This document shows, in pieces, positions 45,272 to 54,924 of a DNA stretch of 64,000 nt (the stretch's first letter is position 1; the number at the start of each line of letters is the position of its first letter). The notes under the pieces were generated by a model. It ran no database searches. It was given only the letters and a program-made list of their open reading frames with translations, and was not told the DNA's origin. Source of the stretch: an uncultured Erythrobacter sp. (GTDB lineage: Bacteria > Pseudomonadota > Alphaproteobacteria > Sphingomonadales > Sphingomonadaceae); assembly GCA_947488085.1 (NCBI GenBank), contig CANKYI010000001.1, forward strand, positions 1,559,928-1,623,927. The letters run 5' to 3'. The translations under genes were made by a program, and so were the position numbers.

Positions 45272-48200
45272 AACAACTTCCGCAAATCAACCCCGATAAA
45301 CCGACCAACCGGATCAATGAGGAACGGTTGGAAGTTCGTTGGTGTGTCGCCGTTTGAATCGGTGACCTGTCGGCGCGCGTCGAAGATATTGTCCATGCGC
45401 AAAGAAACGCGGAAATTCTTCAGCACGCCGTCATTGCGCCCGACAAGCTGGCCCAGCTCAGTGAAAAGGCGGATATCGAACGTCGCCAGATCGTCAAAGA
45501 AAAGGTCCGAACTGCCCGGCAGACCTGATCCATCCAGCCTCGTGGAGCCAGTGTAGCGTCCCGAAAGTCGCATCCCGACACCTGAACCGAATAACCCCGC
45601 TTCTAACCGCGATGTGTGGCGAGGCAGGCCGAATGGGCCCGTTGCCTGACCATTCAACTGGTCGAGCGGGGCAAGGCCCGGTGCGATCAGAATCTCATTC
45701 TCCAGCTCGATTGCGTGGTTGAGCGAGACGAAATAACGGAAGCCCTGGAAATTGCGCCGTTGCAGCGGATTGAAGCCTGCGGGTGGTCCGCCGCCGCCGC
45801 CAGACGCCTGTTGTCCGCCCTCACCTCCTTCACTCTCACAGAAACGCGCGCGCATTCCCGCGATGCGTTCAGACGAAATCTCTCCATCTTCACCGCGCAA
45901 TCGGTCGAGGATAAAACCGGCCATATTGGGATCAAAACCGGGCAGTTCGTCGGAGACATCTTCTCCTGCATCAATCCGCGCGATCAGAGTTCGAATGCGA
46001 GCCTCTCCGTCTTCACCGCAAGCGATTGCGCGGAATGCCGCGAAACCTTCGCCCATGGGACCACCGCCGCCACGTCTGGGACCGCGATCACCGGGAGGAC
46101 CGTCGCCTCTGCCCCGCATATTGGCCGGGTCAAAGCTACAAATCCGCTCCCGCACCCGCGCCACCCGCTCTGGGTCAATATCGCCATTGTCGTCACGAAC
46201 GCGGGCGAGCATCCGCTGGAACCTTTGTGCGTTAAAGCCGGGAATGGTCGCGGACAGGTCCTCGCCATTCTCCACCGCCGTGATCAATCTTGTGAGCACA
46301 TCCAAGCCATCATCGGCGCAAATGCGGGTGCGAAATTCGGCAAAGGCTGCGCGCTGCTCTGCGCTGGGCGGGCCGCCTGGGCCGCGTGGCGGACCACCTT
46401 GGGGCCGAGCACTTTGCGGGGGACCACCTCCGCCACGACCGCGCGCACCGCCTCTCCCACCCTGCTCACCAGCGCCAATAGAGCCGCGAATTCTAAGGTT
46501 GAAGTTCAGCCGCTCAGCACGTGTTTCGGCAAAGGTCACAAACCGGCTATCCACTGCGATCAACTGACCACCCGCATCGCGCGTGATCCTGTCGGGAAAT
46601 GCTGCTTCGGTCTCAGCTGTAATCGTTGGGAAACCGCGCGTCACATCGTCGGAGCGATTGCGGATATATTCGACGGTAAAACGCGCGCCATCCCAAAATG
46701 GCAATCGCCAATTCGCGGCGAATTTCCAGTCGCGCTGTGTCTCTGCAAGTAAGTCCGGATTGCCGCCCGAAATGACCGTGATCAGCGCCGTTTCACCATT
46801 GACGAAGTCGAACACCGGCACATTCAAAGTCTCAACTTGCGGTCCGCCCAAAGCGCTTAGGCCCGGTGCAACCTCACGCTCAATATAGTTTGCAGACAAG
46901 TTCAGCCCGTCGAATGGCGACCAATTTAGGCCCACTGTATAATCGCCCAGAGTCCCGAAATCAGAGAGGTTTTGGGCGCCCAGCTGCGCATTTAGGGTAA
47001 AACTGCCCAGCGCATCCGCAAACCCATTTCGGCGGCTCGTGATCGGCACGACAATGTTTACGCCGGTCGACAAATCACCGCGTGTCAGATCGACCGGCGT
47101 GGTGCCGCGCGTGTCTGCGCTTTCAAGATTTGTCCAATTGTAACCGACATCGAACGTCGTCAGCACTTCACCACCCGGCAGTTCCGCAACTGGCCCCCGC
47201 AGTGTCGTGAGCGAACTGGCAGAAAGCGTCCGCGTGGAGGCTGTATCAAACCCGGCATCCGCGATATCCGGCAGCGCACCGTCGAGCGCCAGTGTCCCTG
47301 ATAATGCATCGGCGATCAGATCGCTTGTATCGAACCGGCGGTCGATCAACTGCGCGCTTTCGGTAAGGCTCGCATTGAATGTGCTCGTCAGGCGGAACGC
47401 ATTGACGGGTTTCGTAAGTGATCCAGAAGTTGAAAACGTGTCTGTGGCGATCCTCTGTTCCAGCGGGGTTTCTGCACCGAAGGTGCGCAGCTCGCTGTTG
47501 CCCGCAGGATCGGTCAATGTAACTGTGTTTAGCCCTTGCAAGGAGCGCGCATCATTGCGTTCGTAACTCAAATTGGCAGACAAAGACGTGCCGCTGTCGA
47601 TGATCGCTTTGGCCCAACTGACATTGGCCTCCAATGATCGTGAATCAGTGATGAGAGAGCGAAAAGCGGCTTGATCGGGATCACCTGGAACCACCGAGAT
47701 CGACCCCGGCGTCTGGTTGATATCGCGTTCATCTTCGGTCAGGATCGAATTGTCGTTGGCTTCCAGATTGACATTGATCCGCGCACCATCGGCGATTTGC
47801 AGGAAACCCAGTTCCTGCTCACGCTGATAATATCCGCCACGGGCCGGACCTTCAAACTCGAACTCCACCTCCGCATTGCGGTAATTGTCTTTAAGGATCA
47901 GATTGATGACCCGGCGATCAGGCGGAAAGCCAAAACGCTGGGCAACTTCCTCGGGGAACACCTCAACCTTATCCAGCGCCTCTGGCGGATAGTTTGCAAA
48001 TTCGCGGAAGGAACCAACGCGGATGCCATTGATCAAGATAACCGGACGCCCGCCACCGCCGCGCCCGCGCGATGAGCCCGATTGATTGGTGATCTGTGTG
48101 ATGAGGTCGGCGATAGAGGTCACGCCTTCTGCGGCGATATCCTCCTCATTCAACTCAAGCACGGGAGCCTGTTCCACATCAAGCGAACCGCGCAACCTCT

Positions 48201-48372
48201 GACCTTGAACAACAATCGTGCCGGATGAAGTGCCCGTCTGACCCTCTTCGACTGGAACAGGCGCTGGAGTTGTTTCGGCAGCCTGTTCCTGCGCACTGGC
48301 GGGCGATATGGATAGCGCGGCAAGACCTGCGCTCACCATAAAGCTGGCGCGAGAGAGGGGCGAGGGGGTCAT
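45268..48372 (-). CDS. TonB-dependent receptor with a duplicated inserted domain
   Basis: 1034 residues from the ATG at 48372, which starts a signal peptide (to SAQ, residue 28). The open frame begins earlier, but that part is not signal-like. A plug domain (about 65-175) with ADLITQITNQSG and GRPVILINGIRVGSF is followed by a beta-barrel ending FIGVDLRKLF. Residues about 637-866 interrupt the barrel with Gly/Arg/Pro-rich linkers and two 70-residue repeats exactly 100 residues apart (C685/C745 and C785/C845). Substrate is unknown. The repeats could form an extracellular capping or binding domain. Its gene ends interlocked with the hydrolase at 45271. Confidence 0.9.
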   Translation of the reverse strand: MTPSPLSRASFMVSAGLAALSISPASAQEQAAETTPAPVPVEEGQTGTSSGTIVVQGQRLRGSLDVEQAPVLELNEEDIAAEGVTSIADLITQITNQSGSSRGRGGGGRPVILINGIRVGSFREFANYPPEALDKVEVFPEEVAQRFGFPPDRRVINLILKDNYRNAEVEFEFEGPARGGYYQREQELGFLQIADGARINVNLEANDNSILTEDERDINQTPGSISVVPGDPDQAAFRSLITDSRSLEANVSWAKAIIDSGTSLSANLSYERNDARSLQGLNTVTLTDPAGNSELRTFGAETPLEQRIATDTFSTSGSLTKPVNAFRLTSTFNASLTESAQLIDRRFDTSDLIADALSGTLALDGALPDIADAGFDTASTRTLSASSLTTLRGPVAELPGGEVLTTFDVGYNWTNLESADTRGTTPVDLTRGDLSTGVNIVVPITSRRNGFADALGSFTLNAQLGAQNLSDFGTLGDYTVGLNWSPFDGLNLSANYIEREVAPGLSALGGPQVETLNVPVFDFVNGETALITVISGGNPDLLAETQRDWKFAANWRLPFWDGARFTVEYIRNRSDDVTRGFPTITAETEAAFPDRITRDAGGQLIAVDSRFVTFAETRAERLNFNLRIRGSIGAGEQGGRGGARGRGGGGPPQSARPQGGPPRGPGGPPSAEQRAAFAEFRTRICADDGLDVLTRLITAVENGEDLSATIPGFNAQRFQRMLARVRDDNGDIDPERVARVRERICSFDPANMRGRGDGPPGDRGPRRGGGGPMGEGFAAFRAIACGEDGEARIRTLIARIDAGEDVSDELPGFDPNMAGFILDRLRGEDGEISSERIAGMRARFCESEGGEGGQQASGGGGGPPAGFNPLQRRNFQGFRYFVSLNHAIELENEILIAPGLAPLDQLNGQATGPFGLPRHTSRLEAGLFGSGVGMRLSGRYTGSTRLDGSGLPGSSDLFFDDLATFDIRLFTELGQLVGRNDGVLKNFRVSLRMDNIFDARRQVTDSNGDTPTNFQPFLIDPVGRFIGVDLRKLF
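45835..46044 (-). repeat. Second copy of the inserted TonB-receptor domain
   Basis: Codes for residues 777-846, starting FAAFRAIACGEDG and ending RARFCESEG, with the core AGEDVSDELPGF. Cysteine positions and the spacing of hydrophobic residues match the first copy at a strict 100-residue offset. The sequences differ at many positions, so this is an old duplication. Confidence 0.75.
46132..46344 (-). repeat. First copy of the inserted TonB-receptor domain
   Basis: Codes for residues 677-747, starting FAEFRTRICADDG and ending RERICSFDP. It carries two cysteines 60 residues apart and the core NGEDLSATIPGF. Flanked by Gly/Arg/Pro-rich linkers. Its partner copy lies exactly 300 bases downstream in the coding direction. 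Confidence 0.75.
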
Positions 48373-48613
48373 ACGGTGCCTAATCAAACCAAATCGGAGT
48401 GTGTGCAAGCGTCTGAATTGTATCGGCTTGCACCACAGTGAACAAAGGACGAATGCTAGGAGGGCGTGAGTGTTCCCGGCTTTTGCGCTGTGCGTCAAAA
48501 AATCAGCCGATATGCATGTGTCTTCCCTTTTGGAGCGACCATCGCTACATGCCGCGCGATACATATGGATTAACCGGCGTAACAATCACGTCGCAACATG
48601 AATAAGGAATACC

Positions 48614-48871
48614 ATGGCGAAAGAAGAACTTCTCGAAATGCGCGGGCGCGTCGTCGAGCTGCTGCCCAATGCGATGTTTCGGGTTGAACTTGAAAACGGC
48701 CATGAAGTGCTGGGCCACACGGCGGGAAAAATGCGCAAAAACCGTATCCGCGTGTTGGTCGGTGATGAAGTGCTATGCGAGCTGACCCCGTATGACCTCA
48801 CCAAGGCGCGGATCACCTATCGCTTTATGCCTGGTCGCGGTGGCCCCGGTCAGGGCCCCGGCCCCGCTTAA
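48614..48871 (+). CDS. infA: Translation initiation factor IF-1
   Basis: 85 residues, preceded by [50 protein letters not shown] and [12 protein letters not shown] define IF-1. It binds the ribosomal A site during initiation. A short Gly/Pro-rich tail after the fold ([12 protein letters not shown]) extends it beyond the usual 72 residues. It begins the infA-maf-rng-like-yacG run. Confidence 0.96.
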   Translation: MAKEELLEMRGRVVELLPNAMFRVELENGHEVLGHTAGKMRKNRIRVLVGDEVLCELTPYDLTKARITYRFMPGRGGPGQGPGPA

Positions 48872-48890
48872 CAGCCAAAGTCCCGTTTGA

Positions 48891-49463
48891 ATGGGCAAAT
48901 TGCATTTAACACTAGCATCGGCATCCCCTCGACGGCGCGACTTGATCGCTCGACTGGGAATAGAGCCCGACGCGGTGACACCTGCTGACATTGATGAGAG
49001 CCCGCAACCGGCAGAGCGCCCGCGCGATTACGCTTTGCGCATGGGCCGCGAAAAGGCGCTTGCTGTCGATGTGCCCGGCTTTGTGCTTGCTGGCGACACG
49101 GTTGTCGCCGCTGGACGCCGGATATTGCCCAAGACTGAGGATGAGGCGGAGGCGCGAACATGCCTTGAGCTGTTATCCGGCCGGCGGCATGTTGTGCTCT
49201 CCAGCGTGGTTTTGCGCTCACCCGATGGCACTTTGCGCGAACGATTGAATGAAAACATCGTGCGCTTCAAAAGTCTCTCTCAAGAGGAAGTGGCCTACTA
49301 TCTCGCTGGTGACGAATGGCGCGGCAAAGCGGGGGGCTACGCGATCCAAGGCGCCGCTGAAGGATTGATCCAATGGATCAAAGGCAGCCATTCGGGCGTG
49401 ATGGGCCTGCCGCTCTATGAAACGCGCGCGCTGCTTAAATCGGCGGGATTCGCTGTTGGCTGA
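48891..49463 (+). CDS. maf: Maf-family nucleoside triphosphate pyrophosphatase
   Basis: 190 residues. LASASPRRRDLIARLGI, FVLAGDTVVA and GYAIQGAAEGLIQWIKG are Maf landmarks. Maf enzymes hydrolyse non-canonical or excess dTTP/UTP and related nucleotides, and affect septum formation in some bacteria. The rng-like gene starts inside its 3' end (TTG 49456). Confidence 0.94.
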   Translation: MGKLHLTLASASPRRRDLIARLGIEPDAVTPADIDESPQPAERPRDYALRMGREKALAVDVPGFVLAGDTVVAAGRRILPKTEDEAEARTCLELLSGRRHVVLSSVVLRSPDGTLRERLNENIVRFKSLSQEEVAYYLAGDEWRGKAGGYAIQGAAEGLIQWIKGSHSGVMGLPLYETRALLKSAGFAVG

Positions 49464-50421
49464 GTGGCATTTTGAACATGGAATCGGAGAGCTGCGCGGT
49501 CTGCTTATAGGGGGCGGCGCGATTTTGGCGGCCAAACTGCAATGGCCGGGCGAGTTGATCGCAGGTGATGTGCATCCCGCGCGGCTGACCACCAAGAAAG
49601 CGAGCGCGCGTCGCGGCACGGTAATGCTTGAAAACGGATCAGAAGCACTGGTCGATCATTTGCCCGGTGGCTTGAACGAGGGCGCACGCGGATATGTGCG
49701 CGTATCGCGATCATCGATTGCAGAGCGCGGCCGTTTAAAATTGGCCCAGGCGCGCTGGATCCGCAGCGACGCCGCTGCACCAGAACCCTCTTCTGATGTG
49801 CCCATCGCGCACTCGAAGCCCCTCGATGGCTTTGCAGCGGGGGATTGGGAGGAAGTCTGGCACACAGCATCCTCAGGCAACCTCGCCTTTTCTGGTGGGG
49901 AGATCCTGTGCAGCGTCACTCCAGCCATGACCGTGATCGACATTGATGGCGACCTGCCACCACGTGAATTGGCGCTCGCGGCGATCCCGGCTATCGCTCA
50001 GGCCTTGATGTGGTTGGGCATTGGCGGGTCTATCGGGATCGACTTTCCAACTTTGGAAGCCAAAGCGGACCGGCGCGCCGTAGATGAGGCGCTCAGCACT
50101 GCGTTGGTCGATTGGCCGCATGAACGCACGGCGATGAACGGGTTTGGCTTCGCCCAATTGGTCGCCAAGCTCGAGGGGCCATCGCTGCTCCACCGTTTCG
50201 CACGTTCGCGCGTCGGCATGTGCGCCCGCTATGCCCTGCGTGTGGCTGAACGCACTCAAGGCGCAGGCGTAACCCTGTTGAGAGTGCACCCTGCCCTCAA
50301 GGCTAAACTTAAACCCGAATGGCTGGATGAGCTGCGCCGCCGCACGGGTCGCGAGGTGCGGATAGAGACCGATCCCGGCCTTGCGTTAGAGGCACCCAAT
50401 GCTCAGATTGTCAGCGAATGA
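49456..50421 (+). CDS. Ribonuclease E/G family protein (short form)
   Basis: 321 residues from the TTG at 49456 (AEWHFEHGIGE opening), overlapping the maf stop. GGAILAAKLQWPGEL and TVIDIDGD (metal-binding Asp in the DNase I-like region) with LALAAIPAIAQALMWLGIGG match RNase E/G. It is far shorter than E. coli RNase E, without long C-terminal arms or a clear zinc-link. The role is likely rRNA or mRNA trimming; activity is not certain. Confidence 0.82.
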   Translation: MAEWHFEHGIGELRGLLIGGGAILAAKLQWPGELIAGDVHPARLTTKKASARRGTVMLENGSEALVDHLPGGLNEGARGYVRVSRSSIAERGRLKLAQARWIRSDAAAPEPSSDVPIAHSKPLDGFAAGDWEEVWHTASSGNLAFSGGEILCSVTPAMTVIDIDGDLPPRELALAAIPAIAQALMWLGIGGSIGIDFPTLEAKADRRAVDEALSTALVDWPHERTAMNGFGFAQLVAKLEGPSLLHRFARSRVGMCARYALRVAERTQGAGVTLLRVHPALKAKLKPEWLDELRRRTGREVRIETDPGLALEAPNAQIVSE

Positions 50422-50603
50422 GTATCAAGAATCGCCCCTGTCCGATCTGCAAAAGGCCTCGGCAAGAGGATTATACGCCCTTCTGTTCACAACGTTGCAA
50501 AGACCGCGATTTGGCGCGCTGGTTTGGCGATGGTTATGCGGTGCCGGGCGAACGAGTGGACCCAGAAGAGATCGCCGCACGCGATTGGGACGGACAGGAA
50601 TAG
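50418..50603 (+). CDS. yacG: DNA gyrase inhibitor YacG
   Basis: 61 residues. CPICKRP and FCSQRCKDRDLARWF form the four-Cys zinc finger of YacG, followed by the acidic EEIAARDWDGQE end. YacG binds GyrB and blocks gyrase in E. coli. It overlaps the rng-like gene by four bases (ATGA) and precedes tRNA-Phe by about 100 bases. Confidence 0.93.
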   Translation: MSIKNRPCPICKRPRQEDYTPFCSQRCKDRDLARWFGDGYAVPGERVDPEEIAARDWDGQE

Positions 50604-50705
50604 GGAAACATGGCATTTCTCGCTTGCCATCCCTCTCCACCTTCGCCATAGCGCCGCTCTCATTTGCTCGCCGGAGCGCTTCCATGCTCCGTCGCCGCAG
50701 CGAAT

Positions 50706-50780
50706 GCCCGGGTAGCTCAGGGGTAGAGCAGCGGATTGAAAATCCGCGTGTCGGTGGTTCAAATCCGCCCCCGGGCACCA
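50706..50780 (+). tRNA. tRNA-Phe (GAA anticodon)
   Basis: Acceptor arm GCCCGGG pairs with CCCGGGC. The D-arm GCTC/GAGC, the anticodon arm GCGGA/TCCGC with loop TTGAAAA (anticodon GAA), the T-arm GGTGG/CCGCC with loop TTCAAAT, and an encoded CCA end are all seen; total 75 bases. The purC ribosome site starts about 10 bases after it, so the two may be on one transcript and parted by tRNA processing. Confidence 0.97.
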
Positions 50781-50804
50781 TTCGCGGAAAAAGGGGTTTT
50801 GTGC

Positions 50805-51608
50805 ATGTCCCGTCGCCGTCAAATATACGAAGGCAAGGCCAAGATCCTGTATGAGGGTCCCGAACCCGGTACGATCATCCAATATTTCAAAGATGACGCG
50901 ACCGCGTTCAATGCTGAAAAACAAGGCACGATCAACGGCAAAGGCGTGATCAACAATCGCATCAGCGAACACGTCTTTGCGCGCCTCGCCCATATCGGCA
51001 TTCCCACCCACTTTATCCGTCGCTTGAATATGCGGGAGCAATTGGTGCGGCAGGTCGAAATCGTTCCGATAGAAGTCGTGCTGCGCAATGTTGCAGCGGG
51101 TTCGATTTGTAAGCGGCTCGGGCTTGAAGAAGGTGAGCCGCTGCCACACACGCTGATCGAATATTATTACAAGGACGATGCGCTGGGCGATCCCTTGATC
51201 GCAGAAGAGCACATTGCGTGTTTCAATTGGGCGAGCCAGGAAGAGATGCACGACATCTCGAGCATGGCGATCCGCATCAATGATTTCCTGTGCGGGATGT
51301 TTGCCGCAATCGACATTCGCCTGGTAGACTTTAAGCTCGAATTTGGCCGCTTGTTCGATGGCGATTACAGCCGCGTCATCCTCGCCGATGAAATCAGCCC
51401 TGACGGATGCCGTTTGTGGGACATGAAATCGGGCGAAAAACTCGACAAAGACCGCTTCCGACGGGATTTGGGCGGCGAAGAAGAGGCCTATCGCGAGGTC
51501 GCACGACGGCTTGGTCTGCTGAACGAGGAAGACAACGGTCCGGGCGAAGTGCTCGACCTGTCCAGCCATCGGTCACGGTTGCGCGGAACGCCGCCTGTAA
51601 AGAAATAA
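50805..51608 (+). CDS. purC: SAICAR synthetase
   Basis: 267 residues from the ATG at 50805, preceded by [54 protein letters not shown] and [12 protein letters not shown] are hallmark segments. It joins aspartate to CAIR in purine synthesis. The gene begins 24 bases after tRNA-Phe. purS and purQ are 3 kb downstream, with an M16 peptidase in between. Confidence 0.96.
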   Translation: MSRRRQIYEGKAKILYEGPEPGTIIQYFKDDATAFNAEKQGTINGKGVINNRISEHVFARLAHIGIPTHFIRRLNMREQLVRQVEIVPIEVVLRNVAAGSICKRLGLEEGEPLPHTLIEYYYKDDALGDPLIAEEHIACFNWASQEEMHDISSMAIRINDFLCGMFAAIDIRLVDFKLEFGRLFDGDYSRVILADEISPDGCRLWDMKSGEKLDKDRFRRDLGGEEEAYREVARRLGLLNEEDNGPGEVLDLSSHRSRLRGTPPVKK

Positions 51609-51674
51609 GCTGACAGTCAGGTTTGAGCGGTTAGTCTCCTTGGTTCTATAAAGGACTGAGAGACAACCACCCCT

Positions 51675-54554
51675 ATGACATTCGCTACTCGCGCTATTGC
51701 CGCTGGCTTGCTGCTTGCGCTGCCCAATCTTGCTTTGACGTCTTCTTTGGCAGCACAAGACACCGACACCTCCATCCAAGAAGCGAGCGCCGATGAGGCG
51801 GTATGGGCGTTTGAGGAAAGCGATATCCCGGTCGATCCGGGCTACACTTTTGGCCAGCTCGACAATGGTATGCGGTTCATTCTGCGCGAAAACGCAACTC
51901 CAGAGGGGACAGCTTTGGTGCGGATGCGGATTGATGCCGGATCGTTTGATGAGAATGAGAGCGAGCGCGGGCTTTCGCATTACCTTGAACACATGGCGTT
52001 TAACGGTTCGACCAATATACCCGAAGGCGAAATGGTCGCTTTGCTCGAACGCGAGGGGCTAGCATTTGGCGCGGACACCAATGCATCGACGAGCTTTAAT
52101 GCGATCACTTACATGCTCAACCTGCCGCGCAATGACGAAGATCTGCTCGACACCGCGCTGATGCTGATGCGGGAGACAGCAAGTGAGCTGACCATCGCCG
52201 AAGATGCAGTGGAGCGCGAACGCGGCGTGGTTTTGGCCGAACGGCGTGACCGGCGCGGCTTTCAACAGCGCGCGCAAGAGGACAGCTTTGATTTTATCGC
52301 TCCCGGTGCGCGGTTTGCGGATCGCTTGCCAATTGGCACTCTTGAATCGCTTGAAACGGCAACGGCGGCGCAATTGCGCGGACTTTATGAAAGGACTTAT
52401 ACGCCCGCTAACACCACACTGGTGATTGTGGGTGATTTCCCCGTTGAAGTGATGGAGGCCGCCTTGCGCCAACGCTTTGATGATTGGAGCGGTGGTGCAG
52501 CAACTGACGACCCGATCACTGGCCCGATCGATATTCAGCGCGCTGGTGAGACGGATATCTATGTCGACCCGGCATTGAGCGAAAGCGTCGCGATCTTTGC
52601 TCTTGGCCCATGGCTTGATGAACCTGATAATGCCGCCAACCGGACCACCCAATTGCTGCGTCGGATCGCCTATGGGATCATCGCGCGGCGTATGACGCGG
52701 CTTGCACGCGGCGAAGATGCACCCTTTCGCGGGGCTGGATTTGGCACAAGCAATGTTTTTGAAGATGCTCGGTTAAGCAGTCTGAACATCAGCAGCGTTG
52801 ATGGTGAGTGGCGCAAAGGCGTTTCAGCAGCGACGCGCGAGCTCAATCAGGCGCTAACCTATGGCTTCACACAGGCCGAAGTGGATGAGCAGATCACCAA
52901 TATTCGCACCGCGGGCGAAAACGCTGTCGCAGGGTACAATACCTTTGCCAATAGCTACTTCGTTAGCAGAGCCATTGGTCTAGTATCGAACGAGCGTGTC
53001 CCGATCACACCGGCAGAATCGCTCGCACGATTTGAGGAGGTTGTCCCCACGATCACGCCAGAAACCGTCCATGCTACTTTGCGGGAGCATGCGGTGGCGC
53101 TCGACAATCCTATGATCCGCTTTACCGGACGCACTGCACCCGAAGGCGGCGAAGAGGCCCTACGTGCTGCATTTCGCGAAGGCATGGCATTGCCCATTGC
53201 TGCACCTGAAGACACCGGTGCAGTCGAATTTGCCTATACCAACTTTGGCGAACCGGGGACGGTCGTGTCCGACACCCGCGATGACCGCCTGGGCTTTCGC
53301 TACATCACCTTTGCCAATGGCGTTCGACTCACGTTGAAACAGACCGATATTCGTGAGGATCGGATCAATTTCCGCATGCTTGTTGATGGTGGCAGCTTGC
53401 TGAACACTGCAGAGGACCCTCTGCGTACCTATCTGGTTGGATCGGTCCCCGCTGGTGGGTTGGGACAGCACAGCGCAGATGAGCTGCAAAGCGTGCTGGC
53501 CGGGCGCAGCGTCGGGTTTCGCGTAGCAAATGCCACTGACGCGTTCAGCTTTGCCGGCGGCACAACGCCGCGCGATCTGGAGCTACAATTGCAGTTGCTC
53601 ACCGCGGGTCTGACTGACCCCGGTTTCCGGCCAGAGGGGCTGGAGCAATTCCGCCGTGGGATCGACAATTTCTTTGAAACGCTCCGCTCCACACCCGGCC
53701 GCGCCTATGGTTCAGCAGCAGGTGCGATCCTGTCCAACAATGATCCGCGCTTCAGCCTGTCTGACAAGGACGCCTTTTTCGCATTGGACTATGGCAAATT
53801 GCAGGCCGCCGTGGGAGATCGCTGGGCCAATGGCGCGATTGAGCTGGCGATTGTCGGCGATTTGGATGAGGATACGGCCATTGCAGCGGTTGCAAAGACC
53901 ATTGGCGCTTTGCCGATGCGAGAGGCAGACTTCACACCGCAAACAGAGGCGCGTCAACGCAGTTTCACGACAAGCCGCGGACAACGTGTCTTGCGGCATG
54001 AGGGCGAGGCGGATCAGGCGCTGGTCCGCATCATCTGGCCGACCACAGATGATAGCGACTTTGAAGAGGCAATGCGCGTATCGCTACTCGCACGCGTCGC
54101 ACAGATCGAGCTGACTGATAGGTTGCGAGAGGATCTGGGTCAGGCCTATTCTCCCCGTGCATCCAGTTCGATGAGCCAAGCCTATCCCGGCTATGGCACC
54201 TTTACCGTGTCCTCATCGGTGGATGTGGCACAGGTTGACGCAACCCGTGAGGCGATCGCCGCGCTGATCTCTGATCTGCGCTCTGCACCTGTGGATCAGG
54301 ACGTGATCGACCGCGCGCGTCAGCCTTTGCTGGAGGCCTATGATAATGCTCTGAAATCACTGGGTGGATGGATGGGCCTTGCAGACCGCGCGCAAAGCGA
54401 AGCGGACCGGTTGGAGCGCTGGTTTGCCGGGCCTGAGACGCTGAATGCGGTGACAGCCGAGGATTTGCTAGCAACCGCGAAGAAATATCTCGCGATTGGC
54501 GACGGTGTCGAATTTTTGGTCCTGCCCGAACAGGATAGCGAAGAGGCGGAATAG
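51675..54554 (+). CDS. M16 family zinc peptidase
   Basis: 959 residues. A signal peptide ends at about residue 28. The inverted zinc motif HYLEH (102-106, in GLSHYLEHMAFNGSTN) and the distal glutamate in VERERGVVLAERR are present, so the N-terminal half is active. The C-terminal half is a non-catalytic second pair of domains, as in pitrilysin-like proteins. It is periplasmic or outer-membrane linked, likely degrading peptides. Its place between purC and purS is conserved in related genomes, without a known reason. Confidence 0.93.
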   Translation: MTFATRAIAAGLLLALPNLALTSSLAAQDTDTSIQEASADEAVWAFEESDIPVDPGYTFGQLDNGMRFILRENATPEGTALVRMRIDAGSFDENESERGLSHYLEHMAFNGSTNIPEGEMVALLEREGLAFGADTNASTSFNAITYMLNLPRNDEDLLDTALMLMRETASELTIAEDAVERERGVVLAERRDRRGFQQRAQEDSFDFIAPGARFADRLPIGTLESLETATAAQLRGLYERTYTPANTTLVIVGDFPVEVMEAALRQRFDDWSGGAATDDPITGPIDIQRAGETDIYVDPALSESVAIFALGPWLDEPDNAANRTTQLLRRIAYGIIARRMTRLARGEDAPFRGAGFGTSNVFEDARLSSLNISSVDGEWRKGVSAATRELNQALTYGFTQAEVDEQITNIRTAGENAVAGYNTFANSYFVSRAIGLVSNERVPITPAESLARFEEVVPTITPETVHATLREHAVALDNPMIRFTGRTAPEGGEEALRAAFREGMALPIAAPEDTGAVEFAYTNFGEPGTVVSDTRDDRLGFRYITFANGVRLTLKQTDIREDRINFRMLVDGGSLLNTAEDPLRTYLVGSVPAGGLGQHSADELQSVLAGRSVGFRVANATDAFSFAGGTTPRDLELQLQLLTAGLTDPGFRPEGLEQFRRGIDNFFETLRSTPGRAYGSAAGAILSNNDPRFSLSDKDAFFALDYGKLQAAVGDRWANGAIELAIVGDLDEDTAIAAVAKTIGALPMREADFTPQTEARQRSFTTSRGQRVLRHEGEADQALVRIIWPTTDDSDFEEAMRVSLLARVAQIELTDRLREDLGQAYSPRASSSMSQAYPGYGTFTVSSSVDVAQVDATREAIAALISDLRSAPVDQDVIDRARQPLLEAYDNALKSLGGWMGLADRAQSEADRLERWFAGPETLNAVTAEDLLATAKKYLAIGDGVEFLVLPEQDSEEAE

Positions 54555-54672
54555 ACGAGCATTCACCTATTCAAAGCGGTTGATTGCCGGGTTCCATGTG
54601 ATTGCGTGATGCGGCGCAGGCGTTATAGGCTGGCTCGCACATGCTCATCCCAAAGCGCGAGGCCACGCCCCT

Positions 54673-54924
54673 ATGAATATCCGCATTCTTGTTCGTCTGA
54701 AACCCGGCGTGCTCGATCCGCAAGGCCGCGCGGTGCATCATTCGCTAGACTCGTTAGGATTCGAGGGTGTCGAAAATGTTCGCATCGGGCGCATGATCGA
54801 AATGAATGTGGCCGATGGCACTTCGGATGAGACGATCAAGGCGATGTGCGAACAATTGCTGGCCAATATGGTGATTGAGGATTTTGCGATCGAGAAACTC
54901 GATGCACAGACGGAGCCAGCCTGA
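54673..54924 (+). CDS. purS: Phosphoribosylformylglycinamidine synthase subunit PurS
   Basis: 83 residues. [20 protein letters not shown] and [11 protein letters not shown] match PurS, the small dimer that bridges PurL and PurQ. It overlaps purQ by one base (TGATG). PurL is not in the window. Confidence 0.94.
   Translation: MNIRILVRLKPGVLDPQGRAVHHSLDSLGFEGVENVRIGRMIEMNVADGTSDETIKAMCEQLLANMVIEDFAIEKLDAQTEPA

Noticed and set aside
46132..46344. EF-hand calcium loops in the TonB-receptor repeats (DDNGDIDPE).
   Set aside because: Positions 1 and 12 of the loop lack the acidic residues needed, so the match is superficial.
50672..50691. CGGAGC/GCTCCG hairpin upstream of tRNA-Phe.
   Set aside because: Six-pair stem with no U-run; too weak to call a terminator.
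50706..50805. tRNA-Phe considered as an integration site for a genomic island.
   Set aside because: No integrase gene and no repeated tRNA 3' end were found; both sides are housekeeping genes.
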